A stretch of DNA of 64,000 bases from an uncultured Collinsella sp. (GCA_902479095.1 CABSNL010000001.1:18022-82021), one strand, 5' to 3'; positions 1 to 9,036 are shown, counted from the first letter of the stretch. A program made the numbers and translations. Notes: a model not told the origin generated them from the sequence alone.

Positions 1-16
1 CATGTTGAACCCCTTT
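1..16 (-). promoter_or_regulatory. Ribosome binding site and ATG of a gene leaving the window
   Basis: The complement reads AAAGGGG, six bases, then ATG at position 3. This is a good start signal for a gene that runs off the left edge, 64 bases downstream of pstB in the same direction. phoU usually follows pstB, so PhoU is the natural guess, but only the start codon is visible. The 14-bp palindrome taaaggtaccttta at 44-57 lies between the two genes. Confidence 0.5.
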
Positions 17-67
17 GCGGCCGGCATGACCGCATCTTAACCCTAAAGGTACCTTTACTAGATGGTA

Positions 68-943
<876 letters not shown>

Positions 944-1046
944 ACCGCATACCTCCACATCGATATCAATTCAGCAGTATCGATAGTAGAAATCGCGGCT
1001 CATATGCACGTGAGCGCATTGTCAAGTGTTTGTAAGGGCACGCTGG

Positions 1047-2285
1047 CTATGCGGCGGGCAGCTCGATGGTGAATGTCGTGTGTTCGGGCGTCGATTCACA
1101 TGCAACGGTACCGCCGTGTGCCGCGATGATCTCCTTGGCAATAGCAAGGCCCAGACCGGCACCACCGCGATTGGTCGCACGCGCCGCATCCAGGCGATAG
1201 AACTTCTCAAAGATCACCTTGAGCTTAGCCGCAGGGATAGGATCGCCCTGATTGATAAAGCGAACGCGCACGCCGCCATCGTCTTGGCGCCCGGCCTCAA
1301 TCGTGATAGTCGAGCCCTCATAGCTATAGGCGACGGCGTTTTTCATGATGTTGTTGAACACGCGAGCCATCTTGTCGCCATCCACGAGCACCGTCAGGTC
1401 CTCGCGAATATCAACTTGGGCTTCCTTATGCTGCTCGTTGAGGATGGGATAGAACTCGTCAGCCACCTGAGCCAGCAGCAACCCCAGATCAACATAGCCG
1501 CGCGTGAGCACGATATCGTGGAAGTCAAAGCGCGTGATATCGAAGAACTCTTCGATGAGTGCATCGAGCCGGTGCGCCTTGTCGAGAGCCACGCCCGTAA
1601 AGTGCGCACGTTGCTCAACCGGCAGCTCAGGAGCCTCTTGCAGCAGCGAAAGATAGCCCACCACACTGGCAAGCGGGGTGCGTAGGTCATGTGCCAAGTA
1701 CGTGACCAGATCGTCCTTGCGATGCGACTCGTCACGCAGAGCTTGCTGCACCTTGCGCTCACGGTCACGCACGCGGTTAAGGGCGCCCTCGACCTCCAAG
1801 AAGTCGCCGTCGATGTTGTCCCAGGCGTCGGGGTGATCGATCAGGCGATCTTGAATACGAGCGGCCAGCACACAATCGGCATGCTGCTCGCCCTGTTCGT
1901 AGCCCTGGTAGTACAGGGCGCGGCCACACAAGAACAGCACGCACGCGGCAAGCGCCAGCACAAAGCCAAGCATGTTGAATACAAAGCCGGCATCGAACAG
2001 CACCGGCCCTTCGATGCCGCCGAGCGCCATGGCGCCAATCGCCAACGTCATGGCCCACGCGGCGCCGCCAATCACCATGCAGCGGCGCACGATCTCAAAT
2101 CGATCGATCAGCAAAAAGCCGGCAAGCAGCACCGCCAAGATTCCAGCGATGTTATCGATGCCAATCAGCAGCAGGGTCAACAAAAAGAGCAGCACCGTTG
2201 CAAGCGCGCGATTGTCGACAACCGACCTCACGTATTCAAAGAGTCGATCGGGCACCTCGAACGCTTGTCTATCGTCTTTTGTCAT
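1047..2285 (-). CDS. VanS-like sensor histidine kinase
   Basis: A 412-aa membrane histidine kinase that should phosphorylate the regulator encoded just upstream. Residues about 27-125 form roughly four hydrophobic segments. The H-box is YLAHDLRTPLASV with His199; the N-box (NNIMKNAVAYS) and the G-boxes (GGAGLGLAIAKEI) follow. From the linker to the C-terminus it resembles VanS (for example YLAHDLRTPL, ALDKAHRL, EEFFDITRF, IFEKFYRLDAAR). The start at 2285 has a GAGGA site; a longer frame to 2450 would overlap the regulator gene. It begins 26 bp after the regulator stop codon, so the two are cotranscribed. The ligand is unknown. VanS-like kinases often occur without vancomycin resistance genes, and no vanHAX is present. 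Confidence 0.9.
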   Translation of the reverse strand: MTKDDRQAFEVPDRLFEYVRSVVDNRALATVLLFLLTLLLIGIDNIAGILAVLLAGFLLIDRFEIVRRCMVIGGAAWAMTLAIGAMALGGIEGPVLFDAGFVFNMLGFVLALAACVLFLCGRALYYQGYEQGEQHADCVLAARIQDRLIDHPDAWDNIDGDFLEVEGALNRVRDRERKVQQALRDESHRKDDLVTYLAHDLRTPLASVVGYLSLLQEAPELPVEQRAHFTGVALDKAHRLDALIEEFFDITRFDFHDIVLTRGYVDLGLLLAQVADEFYPILNEQHKEAQVDIREDLTVLVDGDKMARVFNNIMKNAVAYSYEGSTITIEAGRQDDGGVRVRFINQGDPIPAAKLKVIFEKFYRLDAARATNRGGAGLGLAIAKEIIAAHGGTVACESTPEHTTFTIELPAA

Positions 2286-2311
2286 ATCAAGATCCTCACA
2301 AGCGAAAAGCG

Positions 2312-3007
2312 TTATTCGATGATGTAGCCGACGCCCCAGACGTTTTTGATAAAGCGCGGCTTTTGTGCGTCGTCGCCAATCTTTTCGCGCAAGTGGCGAA
2401 TGTGCACCATCACCGTATTGTTGGAGCCGGGCATAAAGTCCTCGTTCCATACCGCGCGGAACAGGTCCTCCACGCCCACCACGCTGCCGCGATGCTCGAC
2501 CAGATACAGCAAGATTGAATACTCGGTGGGTGTGAGGCGTACCGGTGCACCGTCCACCGTTACGGAACGAGCATCGCGGTTGATCTCCAAGCCGTCGAGC
2601 TGGAGGGTCGGCGACTCGGCCGCCTGTGCGCGGCTACCGTAGCTGGTGTAGCGGCGAAGCTGAGCGTGCACGCGCGCGATGAGCTCCAGAGGACGAAACG
2701 GCTTAACCACGTAATCGTCCGCGCCAAGCGAAAGGCCCTCGATCTTGTCTTGCTGGGCATCGCGCGCCGTCAGCATGATCACGGGATAGGTATGGCTGGA
2801 ACGGATCGTACGCAGCAGCTCAAAGCCATCGATATCGGGCAGCATGACATCCAGCAGCGCCAGATCGAACTCCTGCTCCAAGATTGCCTTGGCAGCATCG
2901 GCCCCGCTATAGGCAATCTGGACATCAAAGCCCTCTTTTGTAAGGTAGATACCAACCAAGTCGGCGATGGCCTTTTCGTCATCAACTACCAAAATGCGCT
3001 CGTTCAT
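2312..3007 (-). CDS. VanR-like response regulator (OmpR/PhoB family)
   Basis: A 231-aa regulator with an N-terminal receiver (acidic pair DD at 9-10, phosphoacceptor Asp53 in LLDVMLPD, conserved Lys in VKPFRPLELIARV) and a C-terminal winged helix ending in the usual GVGYIIE. The stretch KPFRPLELIARVHAQLRRY is very close to VanR. The start has AGAGGAG five bases upstream. CATAAT about 20 bases upstream of the start codon on the same strand is a plausible -10 element. It is divergent from the D,D-carboxypeptidase gene across about 200 bp, which suggests that it regulates cell-wall carboxypeptidase expression. Its proximity to pstB leaves a phosphate-related role open. Confidence 0.92.
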   Translation of the reverse strand: MNERILVVDDEKAIADLVGIYLTKEGFDVQIAYSGADAAKAILEQEFDLALLDVMLPDIDGFELLRTIRSSHTYPVIMLTARDAQQDKIEGLSLGADDYVVKPFRPLELIARVHAQLRRYTSYGSRAQAAESPTLQLDGLEINRDARSVTVDGAPVRLTPTEYSILLYLVEHRGSVVGVEDLFRAVWNEDFMPGSNNTVMVHIRHLREKIGDDAQKPRFIKNVWGVGYIIE

Positions 3008-3159
3008 GCGTGCTCCTCTCGCGCTCCATTATGCCCGAGGGGGCGCCCGTCACACACAACAAGCGTGGGTGATTAAGTCGGCCTTAAGCACCCTTGTGCC
3101 CGTTCGGGCGCGGATGTGGGCCACGCACGCACGCGATGATCGCCGACGCCGGCAAACGA

Positions 3160-3165
3160 TATACT
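3160..3165 (+). promoter_or_regulatory. Candidate -10 element for the D,D-carboxypeptidase
   Basis: TATACT lies about 40 bases upstream of the proposed GTG start and faces the carboxypeptidase gene. No good -35 sits 17 bases upstream (TGATCG), as expected for an activated promoter. The regulator gene is divergent, so control by the VanR-like protein is possible. Confidence 0.4.
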
Positions 3166-3204
3166 CTTGTTCCAGAAGAGACCATCCCGTCGAAAGCGAA
3201 ATCC

Positions 3205-4545
3205 GTGAAGTCCCTCACCTCTTTTGCAAAGCGCTCAGCCCAGCTTGCCGCCGGCTTTGTCTGCGCTATCGCCCTTGCCGCTGGCGTGCCCACCGTCGCC
3301 GGCGCCCAAGTGCTTACGACCGACAATGTTTGCGGCAAAACCGCCGATGCGCGCGGCATCACGGCCGAAAACCTGCCCGATATCGATGCGACCAATGCCC
3401 TCGTCATGGGCAAAGACGGCACCGTCTACTATGGGCGCGGCGCCGATGAGCAGGTCAAAATTGCCTCGATCACCAAGGTCATGACCGCAATCCTAACCGT
3501 CGAGAATTGCAAGATGGACGAGAAGGTCACGGTGAGCAACGCTGCAGCCACCGTGGGCAATTCGACCGCCGGCTTGCTCGAAGGCGACAAGCTTACCGTG
3601 GAGCAGGCGCTGCGCGGCCTGATGATTCCCTCGGGCAACGACGCCGCCATCGTGCTCGCCGAATATGTGGGCAAGAAGATCGACCCTAAGACCAAAGACG
3701 CCGAGGCCACCTTTGTGAAGGCCATGAACGAGCGCGCTAAGAAGCTCGGCTGTACCGGTACGCTTTTTGAAAACCCGCATGGTCTGGACTTTGATGAGTG
3801 GGCTGGCGATATGCACTCAACCGCACATGACGTGGCGCTAATGATGCAGGAGGCCATGAAAAACGACACGATCCGCGAGGTCGTAGCGAGCGAGGATTCC
3901 TGGATCGAGGTCACGGGCGCCGACGGCACCGACCATTCGCATTCCATGGACACGCATAACTATTTGCTGGGCCAAGATGGCAACATCGGCGGCAAGACCG
4001 GCACCACCGACGACGCGGGCTATTGCTTTACGAGCGCCTACAACCGCGACGGCGACGAGATCTACACCGTTATTTTGAACTCCACCACCACCGATCAGCG
4101 CTTTACCGATACCGCCACCCTTGCCAACTGGTACTACGGTCACAAGGTGACGGTCGCGATCGCCAACACGCAGGAAAAGACCGCCAACGGCAACCCGCTT
4201 ATGGCGCGCATTGGCCAAACCGACTGGACGGATAAGACAATCGACGCCACGCTCGCCGATCCCACGGCGCAAGCGACCGTGTTTTCTCTTGCCGGCGAGG
4301 TGACCGAAAAGGTTAGCTACGACGATCTTTCGGGCACGGTGCATGTGGGCGACAAGGTGGGCAGCGTTACGCTCAAGCAAGACGGCACCAAGATCGCCGT
4401 CATGGACCTGGTTGCTGACGAGGAAGGCGCAGGGCCGAATCCCATTGAGTGGCTCCTTGTGAAGCTCGACCGCCTGGGCCGCCGCATCGACAACCGCCCG
4501 CTCACAGCCGAGAGCGAGACCGTAGCCAAGGCGCCCGAGATGTAA
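3205..4545 (+). CDS. Secreted serine D-alanyl-D-alanine carboxypeptidase
   Basis: A penicillin-binding peptidase that trims the terminal D-Ala of peptidoglycan stem peptides outside the membrane. Counted from the GTG at 3205, residues 1-34 are a signal peptide (basic start, Ala/Leu-rich core, cleavage near AGA/Q). The three active-site motifs are present: SITK (88-91), SGN (143-145) and KTGT (263-266). The C-terminal part looks like a PBP5-type beta domain, and no clear membrane anchor ends the protein (446 aa). The frame is open back to 3094, but the GTG gives a proper signal peptide; the ribosome binding site is weak. It is divergent from the VanR/VanS-like pair and is followed by its own terminator. 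Confidence 0.9.
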   Translation: MKSLTSFAKRSAQLAAGFVCAIALAAGVPTVAGAQVLTTDNVCGKTADARGITAENLPDIDATNALVMGKDGTVYYGRGADEQVKIASITKVMTAILTVENCKMDEKVTVSNAAATVGNSTAGLLEGDKLTVEQALRGLMIPSGNDAAIVLAEYVGKKIDPKTKDAEATFVKAMNERAKKLGCTGTLFENPHGLDFDEWAGDMHSTAHDVALMMQEAMKNDTIREVVASEDSWIEVTGADGTDHSHSMDTHNYLLGQDGNIGGKTGTTDDAGYCFTSAYNRDGDEIYTVILNSTTTDQRFTDTATLANWYYGHKVTVAIANTQEKTANGNPLMARIGQTDWTDKTIDATLADPTAQATVFSLAGEVTEKVSYDDLSGTVHVGDKVGSVTLKQDGTKIAVMDLVADEEGAGPNPIEWLLVKLDRLGRRIDNRPLTAESETVAKAPEM

Positions 4546-4572
4546 GATCGAAGAACAATACACTCGCTGAAA

Positions 4573-4602
4573 GGAGGCGTCCAACGGGGCGCCTCATTTT
4601 TT
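4573..4602 (+). terminator. Rho-independent terminator of the carboxypeptidase gene
   Basis: GAGGCG, a ten-base loop, CGCCTC, then A and six T residues. It lies 28 bases after the stop codon. Confidence 0.85.
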
Positions 4603-4604
4603 GA

Positions 4605-4869
4605 GGGTTCGAATCCCCAGATGCCCTTTCTCGATAATAAAAAAGGGCCCCCGATGGGACCCTTCTTTAAAGTTAAACTGGCGGAGAGCTGGGGATGTCC
4701 GGGCATGCTGCGCATGCCCTCCGGCTTCAAAGCCTGGCGGCTTTTCGCCCACGGGCTACAAACGCTTTCGCGTTTGCTTAACGCCCGTGCCCTCTCGGGT
4801 TCGAATCCCCAGCCTCCTTTCTCCGTACAAAAAAAGGGCCCCAAATGGGACCCTTCTTCAAATTCATAC
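4605..4869 (-). repeat. tRNA-Ser-linked hairpin element (divergent family member)
   Basis: On the complement this lies downstream of tRNA-Ser. In plus coordinates it holds a T-arm-like fragment (4605-4620) running into variable-arm-like sequence, a terminator copy (4638-4664), and a 17-base copy of the tRNA-Ser 3' end including CCA (4679-4695). It then has a GC-rich insert with three hairpins (4696-4796), a second T-arm-like motif gggttcgaatccccag (4797-4812), and the terminator next to the intact tRNA (4829-4858). The insert has low identity to those at 7921-8025 and 13139-13240 but the same order of hairpins, including aaacgctttcgcgttt. The truncated tRNA copy stops within the T-loop. Confidence 0.75.
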
Positions 4870-4960
4870 TGGCGGAGAGCTGGGGATTCGAACCCCAGAT
4901 GCCCTTTTGGGGCATACTCGCTTAGCAGGCGAGCACCTTCGGCCTCTCGGTCAGCTCTCC
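4870..4960 (-). tRNA. tRNA-Ser (anticodon GCU)
   Basis: A 91-base class II tRNA. The acceptor GGAGAGC pairs with GCTCTCC, the anticodon stem CTCGC/GCGAG encloses CTGCTAA (GCU), there is a long variable arm, the T-arm is GGTTCGAATCC, and the CCA end is encoded at 4870-4872. On the complement, TTGCCC, 17 bases and TACTAT form its own promoter just upstream. The terminator lies at 4829-4858. Confidence 0.95.
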
Positions 4961-5052
4961 GTAACAGCCGTTCTATAGTAACCAAACAGCCAAGGATGGG
5001 CAAGAGGAAATTTTCTAATTGCCTAGCATCCTTTCCTCCTTGGAGGCTTCGC

Positions 5053-7494
5053 CTACCCCAGCGAGCGGTTGAGGGAGCCGAGCTCATCGTTACCCATGGT
5101 GCGCCACATTTGATAGATGCAGCCGCGCGCCAAGAAAAAGAAGCCGTTGTCGACGAGTTGCACGGCGGCATCCGCGAGTTGATTGGTCACGGCGGGCACC
5201 GGCGGCAGCTCAAGACCTGCCTTGCGGATGGTCTCGACAGCCTCCTCAAACGTGGGCGGTTTGATGACGCCCATCTCGTTCATAAGGCCCTGCATTTCCT
5301 CCTGCGCACTGCCGCCCGACTCCTCGCCGCGCGGCACCAGGCGATAACATGCCAGCGCCAGCTCGAGCTGGTCGCAGTTCCAGTAGGCGAATGCCAGGCG
5401 ATAGAACAGGTAACCGATCGAAGGCCGGTCGCTGGCAATGCGCAGGCCGTGACGCGCTACCTCGATAATCTCGTCATAACGCTCCAGGCGTGCTAACACG
5501 TTAATCAGGGCAAAGTGAGACTGCATGGACGAGCGCGCCAAGTCGTAGAGACGGCGCACCTCGGGCAGCGCACGCTCAAAGTCCTCTTGTTCGGCGTAAA
5601 AGCTGCAAATCTCGTGCTGGGCAAAATACAGCGCATCGGGAGCGCGAAGGATACGCACGGAACGGTCCTCCTCCATCACCGGCAGCACCATGCGCACCAG
5701 CTGGTTGTCGCAGAACTGGGTCTGCACTGGGCCCGTCGCCAAAAGCTCAGCAACAGTACACTTGGCTTCCAGCTCCTCGACAAGGCGAGAAAAGCCCTCG
5801 AAAGCACCGGCTCGGTCAACTTTGGATTGCTCGCGCAGCTCGACGACACGGGCGACATACGGATCGTTGTCCTCCTCCATGACCTCAAGCTCGTCAGCCG
5901 TATCAGCGAGCAGCAGATCGCGAAGCGCAGGCGGCAATGGACGATGGTCATCGCGTGGTCGGGCGTGAACCTCTGCAGGCTCAATCATGTCCGGCGCATC
6001 TGCCTCATATGCCTCGAGCAAATGCTTGCAGGGCATGTCGTCCATATCCATGCTCTCAAGATCCTTGGCGACAGAAACGCAATCGGCCAGATAAGCCGCA
6101 CGGCCAAAGGAGTACGTTTTAACAACGCGCTCGCCCTGCTCGCCGTCGGGAGCCGCAATCTGCACGTAGCAGCGCGTGATGCGAGCACCCGAAGCAAAGC
6201 AAGCCGCCGCGAGTGTAAGCGCAATACGCGCATCGTGCTCGGTGGCCCATGCTGCGCGCTTAGGCTCATCTACCTCGCGCCAGGCGTCATCTTGAGCATC
6301 GTATTCGCGCCGCGGCATAGCATCGACAACCGTGCGGCCAAATCGCACCAGCATGATGCCCTCGGCGACGTTCGCTCGATAGGTGTAATCGAGCCGCGTG
6401 ACCACGTTGAGCGCTTCTACGATACGTGCAAAGCGGGTGCGAACGTCCCACTCTCCACCCGGCTGGCACGCAACCGTCCCCGGCTTGGCCCACGGGTTGT
6501 CATTCGACAGCGTTTCGAGCAAGCGAGGAACGTCGTTTGTCGTCTTGCTGATATGCCATAGGTCGAAGAGCGAGCAGCCCTCAAAGCTTGGCGACGAGGC
6601 AACGGGGCCCAACCCTGCTCCAATACGCTCAAGGATGCCCGATAGGCGGTTCAGGCGGCACTCGACGGCAAGCAGGGTATCGATCTCGTCCTGGTCCAGC
6701 AGGCTACGGTCAAAATTGAGATAGAAGAGCCTCGAGCGATCGATGCGCGCCAGGCTCATTTCGGTTTTAGCCGCTATGGTGCGCAGGCGTGGCAGATTAA
6801 CTTCGCCCATCAAAGCGGCGGCATAGCGCTCAATGCCACTTGGATTATCTGTATGGTCAATGCGGTAGAGCAACGTTTCAATTGCATCGGGCAGCGGCGT
6901 GGAATCAAAACCCAGCAGTACCTCAACCGGCTCGGGGAGTTTTACAAGTTTGATCTTGTCGACGGCATTTTTCATGCCCTCGTCGAGGCCGTCACCGTTT
7001 GCCGTGCTTGAGATGGAGTTTTCAGAATCGGCGAATATCACGTAACGCAAGAACATCGAGGCCATGAACTCGCCGTAGCGAAGGCTGCGCGTCGAATTCC
7101 ACGTCTCGCGATCGGATTGTTCGCGCATGGTTCCTTCGGGAGAGCCGATGACTCGCGCCCGGGAGCGCATCGTCCCATCGGCACCCCTGACCGCAATCTC
7201 ACCGATGTTGGAATCGGACTCGTCGAGAATCAGTTGCATGTCGGGATCGTCGGGCAGCGACATCTCGTTAACGGGACGGTCCACCTTATAGACCTCACCC
7301 GAAACGCTCACGTAGCCCAAAAGCGACACATGGCTTTTGCCGACGAATTCGACGACATAGCATGATTCATGCGGGTCCTCGCCAAAGAGCTTCCAAACCA
7401 CGCCATACGAGCGTCCCGCAGGCTGCTCGGGCATGGCCGGAAAGCGCTTTTTGGGATCGAGAAACCTGAGCTTGTATGTCGGACGCTCTGCCAC
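5053..7494 (-). CDS. Large tetratricopeptide-repeat protein of unknown function
   Basis: An 813-aa predicted cytoplasmic protein; I do not recognise a family for the first two thirds. There is no signal peptide or membrane segment. The C-terminal 200 residues contain helical pairs with TPR character (for example HFALINVLARLERYDEII and YLFYRLAFAYWNCDQLELALACYR), so a protein-binding scaffold is likely. The N-terminal part is acidic and rich in beta-type sequence. The start is GTG at 7494 with AGGGTG upstream. It lies alone between tRNA-Arg and tRNA-Ser with no operon partner. Confidence 0.75.
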   Translation of the reverse strand: MAERPTYKLRFLDPKKRFPAMPEQPAGRSYGVVWKLFGEDPHESCYVVEFVGKSHVSLLGYVSVSGEVYKVDRPVNEMSLPDDPDMQLILDESDSNIGEIAVRGADGTMRSRARVIGSPEGTMREQSDRETWNSTRSLRYGEFMASMFLRYVIFADSENSISSTANGDGLDEGMKNAVDKIKLVKLPEPVEVLLGFDSTPLPDAIETLLYRIDHTDNPSGIERYAAALMGEVNLPRLRTIAAKTEMSLARIDRSRLFYLNFDRSLLDQDEIDTLLAVECRLNRLSGILERIGAGLGPVASSPSFEGCSLFDLWHISKTTNDVPRLLETLSNDNPWAKPGTVACQPGGEWDVRTRFARIVEALNVVTRLDYTYRANVAEGIMLVRFGRTVVDAMPRREYDAQDDAWREVDEPKRAAWATEHDARIALTLAAACFASGARITRCYVQIAAPDGEQGERVVKTYSFGRAAYLADCVSVAKDLESMDMDDMPCKHLLEAYEADAPDMIEPAEVHARPRDDHRPLPPALRDLLLADTADELEVMEEDNDPYVARVVELREQSKVDRAGAFEGFSRLVEELEAKCTVAELLATGPVQTQFCDNQLVRMVLPVMEEDRSVRILRAPDALYFAQHEICSFYAEQEDFERALPEVRRLYDLARSSMQSHFALINVLARLERYDEIIEVARHGLRIASDRPSIGYLFYRLAFAYWNCDQLELALACYRLVPRGEESGGSAQEEMQGLMNEMGVIKPPTFEEAVETIRKAGLELPPVPAVTNQLADAAVQLVDNGFFFLARGCIYQMWRTMGNDELGSLNRSLG

Positions 7495-7595
7495 GAAATA
7501 TCACCCTGATCGGCCGTCTAAAGAAAGAGCGCGCCACGGGCTCACCGAGGCGCATACTCGAAATCTTACACGAGTCGATGAGAAATAGTCCCCTT

Positions 7596-7625
7596 TGACC
7601 GAGGTTCGAATCCATGCGGTGTTTA
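7596..7625. repeat. Solo T-arm-like fragment beyond the first tRNA-Arg terminator
   Basis: ccgaggttcgaatccatgcg lies just outside the terminator (about 7636-7658) of the first tRNA-Arg gene. It matches the T-arm-like boundary of the hairpin elements at 8020-8050 and 8246-8290, but has no hairpin insert next to it. It looks like the remaining end of a lost element. Confidence 0.5.
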
Positions 7626-7668
7626 CGTAAAAGAAAAGCCCCCGTCGCCGGAGGCTTTCAATTTCAAT

Positions 7669-7745
7669 TGGTGCGGCGTATAGGATTCGAACCTATGACG
7701 TTCTGATTCGTAGTCAGACCCTCTATCCAGCTGAGGTAACGCCGC
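7669..7745 (-). tRNA. tRNA-Arg (anticodon ACG), copy 1
   Basis: A 77-base tRNA with acceptor GCGGCGT, anticodon loop CTACGAA (ACG, presumably edited to ICG to read CGN), T-arm GGTTCGAATCC and an encoded CCA. It is identical in sequence to the copies at 8092 and 8332. It has its own promoter on the complement (TTGACG, 17 bases, CATAAT) and a GCCCCCG/CGGAGGC terminator downstream. Confidence 0.96.
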
Positions 7746-7865
7746 GACTTGTTGATTATTATGCACATGGACTGAATAATCGTCAAGCGTTTTTCAAAAA
7801 AAGTTATTGAATTTGATTTTTACTCATTTTAATCACTTGATGCGATCTTCGACGCATCGCGATAT

Positions 7866-8050
7866 AAAAAAGCCCCCGTTTCCGGAGGCTTAAAACTCAG
7901 TTGGTGCGGCGTATAGGATTCCGCGCATCCGCTGCGCGGATCCGCACCGGCTTCGCCCGCCTGCCGGCGGACTCGCCCGCTCGCTAAAAACGCTCCGCGT
8001 TTTCTTGACGCTCGCGCCTCGAACGAGGTTCGAATCTCCGCAATGCCCCC
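7866..8050 (-). repeat. tRNA-Arg-linked triple-hairpin element
   Basis: In plus coordinates this contains a copy of the tRNA-Arg terminator (7866-7893) and a 19-base copy of the tRNA-Arg 3' end with CCA, ending inside the T-loop (7902-7920). Next is a GC-rich insert (7921-8019) with a gcatccgctgcgcggatcc hairpin, an inner GC hairpin and aaaacgctccgcgtttt. It ends with a T-arm-like motif (8020-8040, gaggttcgaatctcc). The terminator of the intact second tRNA-Arg follows. The insert is nearly identical to the one at 13139-13240 beside tRNA-Leu, while the flanks copy the local tRNA. No protein is encoded. Confidence 0.8.
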
Positions 8051-8091
8051 GTAAAGGAAAAGCCCCCGTTTCCGGAGGCTTAAAACTCAAT

Positions 8092-8168
8092 TGGTGCGGC
8101 GTATAGGATTCGAACCTATGACGTTCTGATTCGTAGTCAGACCCTCTATCCAGCTGAGGTAACGCCGC
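8092..8168 (-). tRNA. tRNA-Arg (anticodon ACG), copy 2
   Basis: Identical to the copy at 7669-7745, with CCA encoded. The promoter on the complement is TTGACC, 17 bases, CATAAT. The terminator (8056-8083) lies between it and the hairpin element. Confidence 0.96.
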
Positions 8169-8245
8169 GACGCACGGATTATTATGCACGTGACCCCTCG
8201 ATGGGTCAAGCGACAATTTGGAAAAATTTTACGAAGTGATGATTA

Positions 8246-8290
8246 AGACGCTCGCGCCTCGACTGAGATTCGAATCCATGCGGTGTTGCC
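8246..8290. repeat. Truncated end of a tRNA-linked hairpin element
   Basis: gacgctcgcgcctcgac followed by gagattcgaatccatgcggtgtt. The first part equals the right end of the insert at 8007-8021, and the second is the T-arm-like boundary. The hairpins and tRNA tail are missing, so this is a decayed or partly excised copy between tRNA-Arg genes 2 and 3. Confidence 0.55.
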
Positions 8291-8331
8291 ATAAAAGAAA
8301 AGCCCCCGTTGCCGGAGGCTTTAAGTTCGAT

Positions 8332-8408
8332 TGGTGCGGCGTATAGGATTCGAACCTATGACGTTCTGATTCGTAGTCAGACCCTCTATCCAGCTGAGGT
8401 AACGCCGC
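8332..8408 (-). tRNA. tRNA-Arg (anticodon ACG), copy 3
   Basis: Identical to the other two tRNA-Arg copies, with CCA encoded. The promoter on the complement is TTGACT, 17 bases, TTTTAT. A GCCCCCG/CGGAGGC terminator lies downstream at about 8299-8322. Confidence 0.96.
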
Positions 8409-8485
8409 AGCGCAAGACATATAAAACCACTTTAGCTTATTGGAGTCAAGCACAATCTCAAACTTTTTTGTGGAACGCAGTTTTG

Positions 8486-8863
8486 TCATGCTGCTCCGCA
8501 TATACCGCCGTTCCCCGTACGATCGATTGGCTTTTCGATCACGTCAAACTTAGCATCAAGTTCCCTCAGGAGCGATCTCACCCGCCGGGCACAGTCATAA
8601 TCGGCAAACGAGATGCTCAGCATGCGCGCGACCTGGTTGGAAGTCCCAACTCCATAGAAGTGCTCCAGCGCCACAAGTCCCTCGTGCATCACAAAGGTCT
8701 CGACCACATGCGGCGACTCCTCAAAGCACCATTGTGTCAACGGACCCTCACTCGTCTGCCGAACCACCAGGCCGCCCATGCCAGACGGCTCACACGTTAC
8801 AAGCAGGTACTCCCCGCCTTCGTCGCTCTCAAACAAAACCACCCGATCATCAAACAGCTCCAT
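8486..8863 (-). CDS. Conserved hypothetical protein, 125 aa
   Basis: A small soluble acidic protein with no signal peptide, membrane segment or motif I can name. AAAGGGGA lies six bases before the ATG, which supports a real gene. It is monocistronic between tRNA-Arg copy 3 and the serS terminator. No function is proposed. Confidence 0.6.
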   Translation of the reverse strand: MELFDDRVVLFESDEGGEYLLVTCEPSGMGGLVVRQTSEGPLTQWCFEESPHVVETFVMHEGLVALEHFYGVGTSNQVARMLSISFADYDCARRVRSLLRELDAKFDVIEKPIDRTGNGGICGAA

Positions 8864-8989
8864 CGCGTCCCCTTTCTCTCGCTCTTATTTAGCAAAAGCA
8901 TAGCAGGTAGATGGCTGTATACAGAACAGTTGTTCGTGTGTTTTCTATTGAGCTGTCCGCACGGCATGGTATGGACCTACGCACGAAAT

Positions 8990-9013
8990 AGGGCGCCCCC
9001 GAAGGAGCGCCCT
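8990..9013 (-). terminator. Terminator downstream of serS
   Basis: AGGGCGC/GCGCCCT hairpin 24 bases after the serS stop codon. The T-run on the complement is short (TATTTC). Confidence 0.6.
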
Positions 9014-9036
9014 TGCATATCCCCTATGCAGGCAAG

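Noticed and set aside
1689..2327. Plus-strand open frame opposite the sensor kinase
   Set aside because: Antisense shadow of a clear histidine kinase gene; composition follows the real frame's codon bias.
4621..5496. Long plus-strand open frame across the tRNA-Ser region
   Set aside because: It reads through tRNA-Ser, terminators and the antisense of the TPR gene, and lacks a ribosome binding site.
7866..8408. CRISPR-like spacing of repeated units
   Set aside because: The repeats are identical tRNA-Arg genes with terminators, not short repeats with unique spacers.
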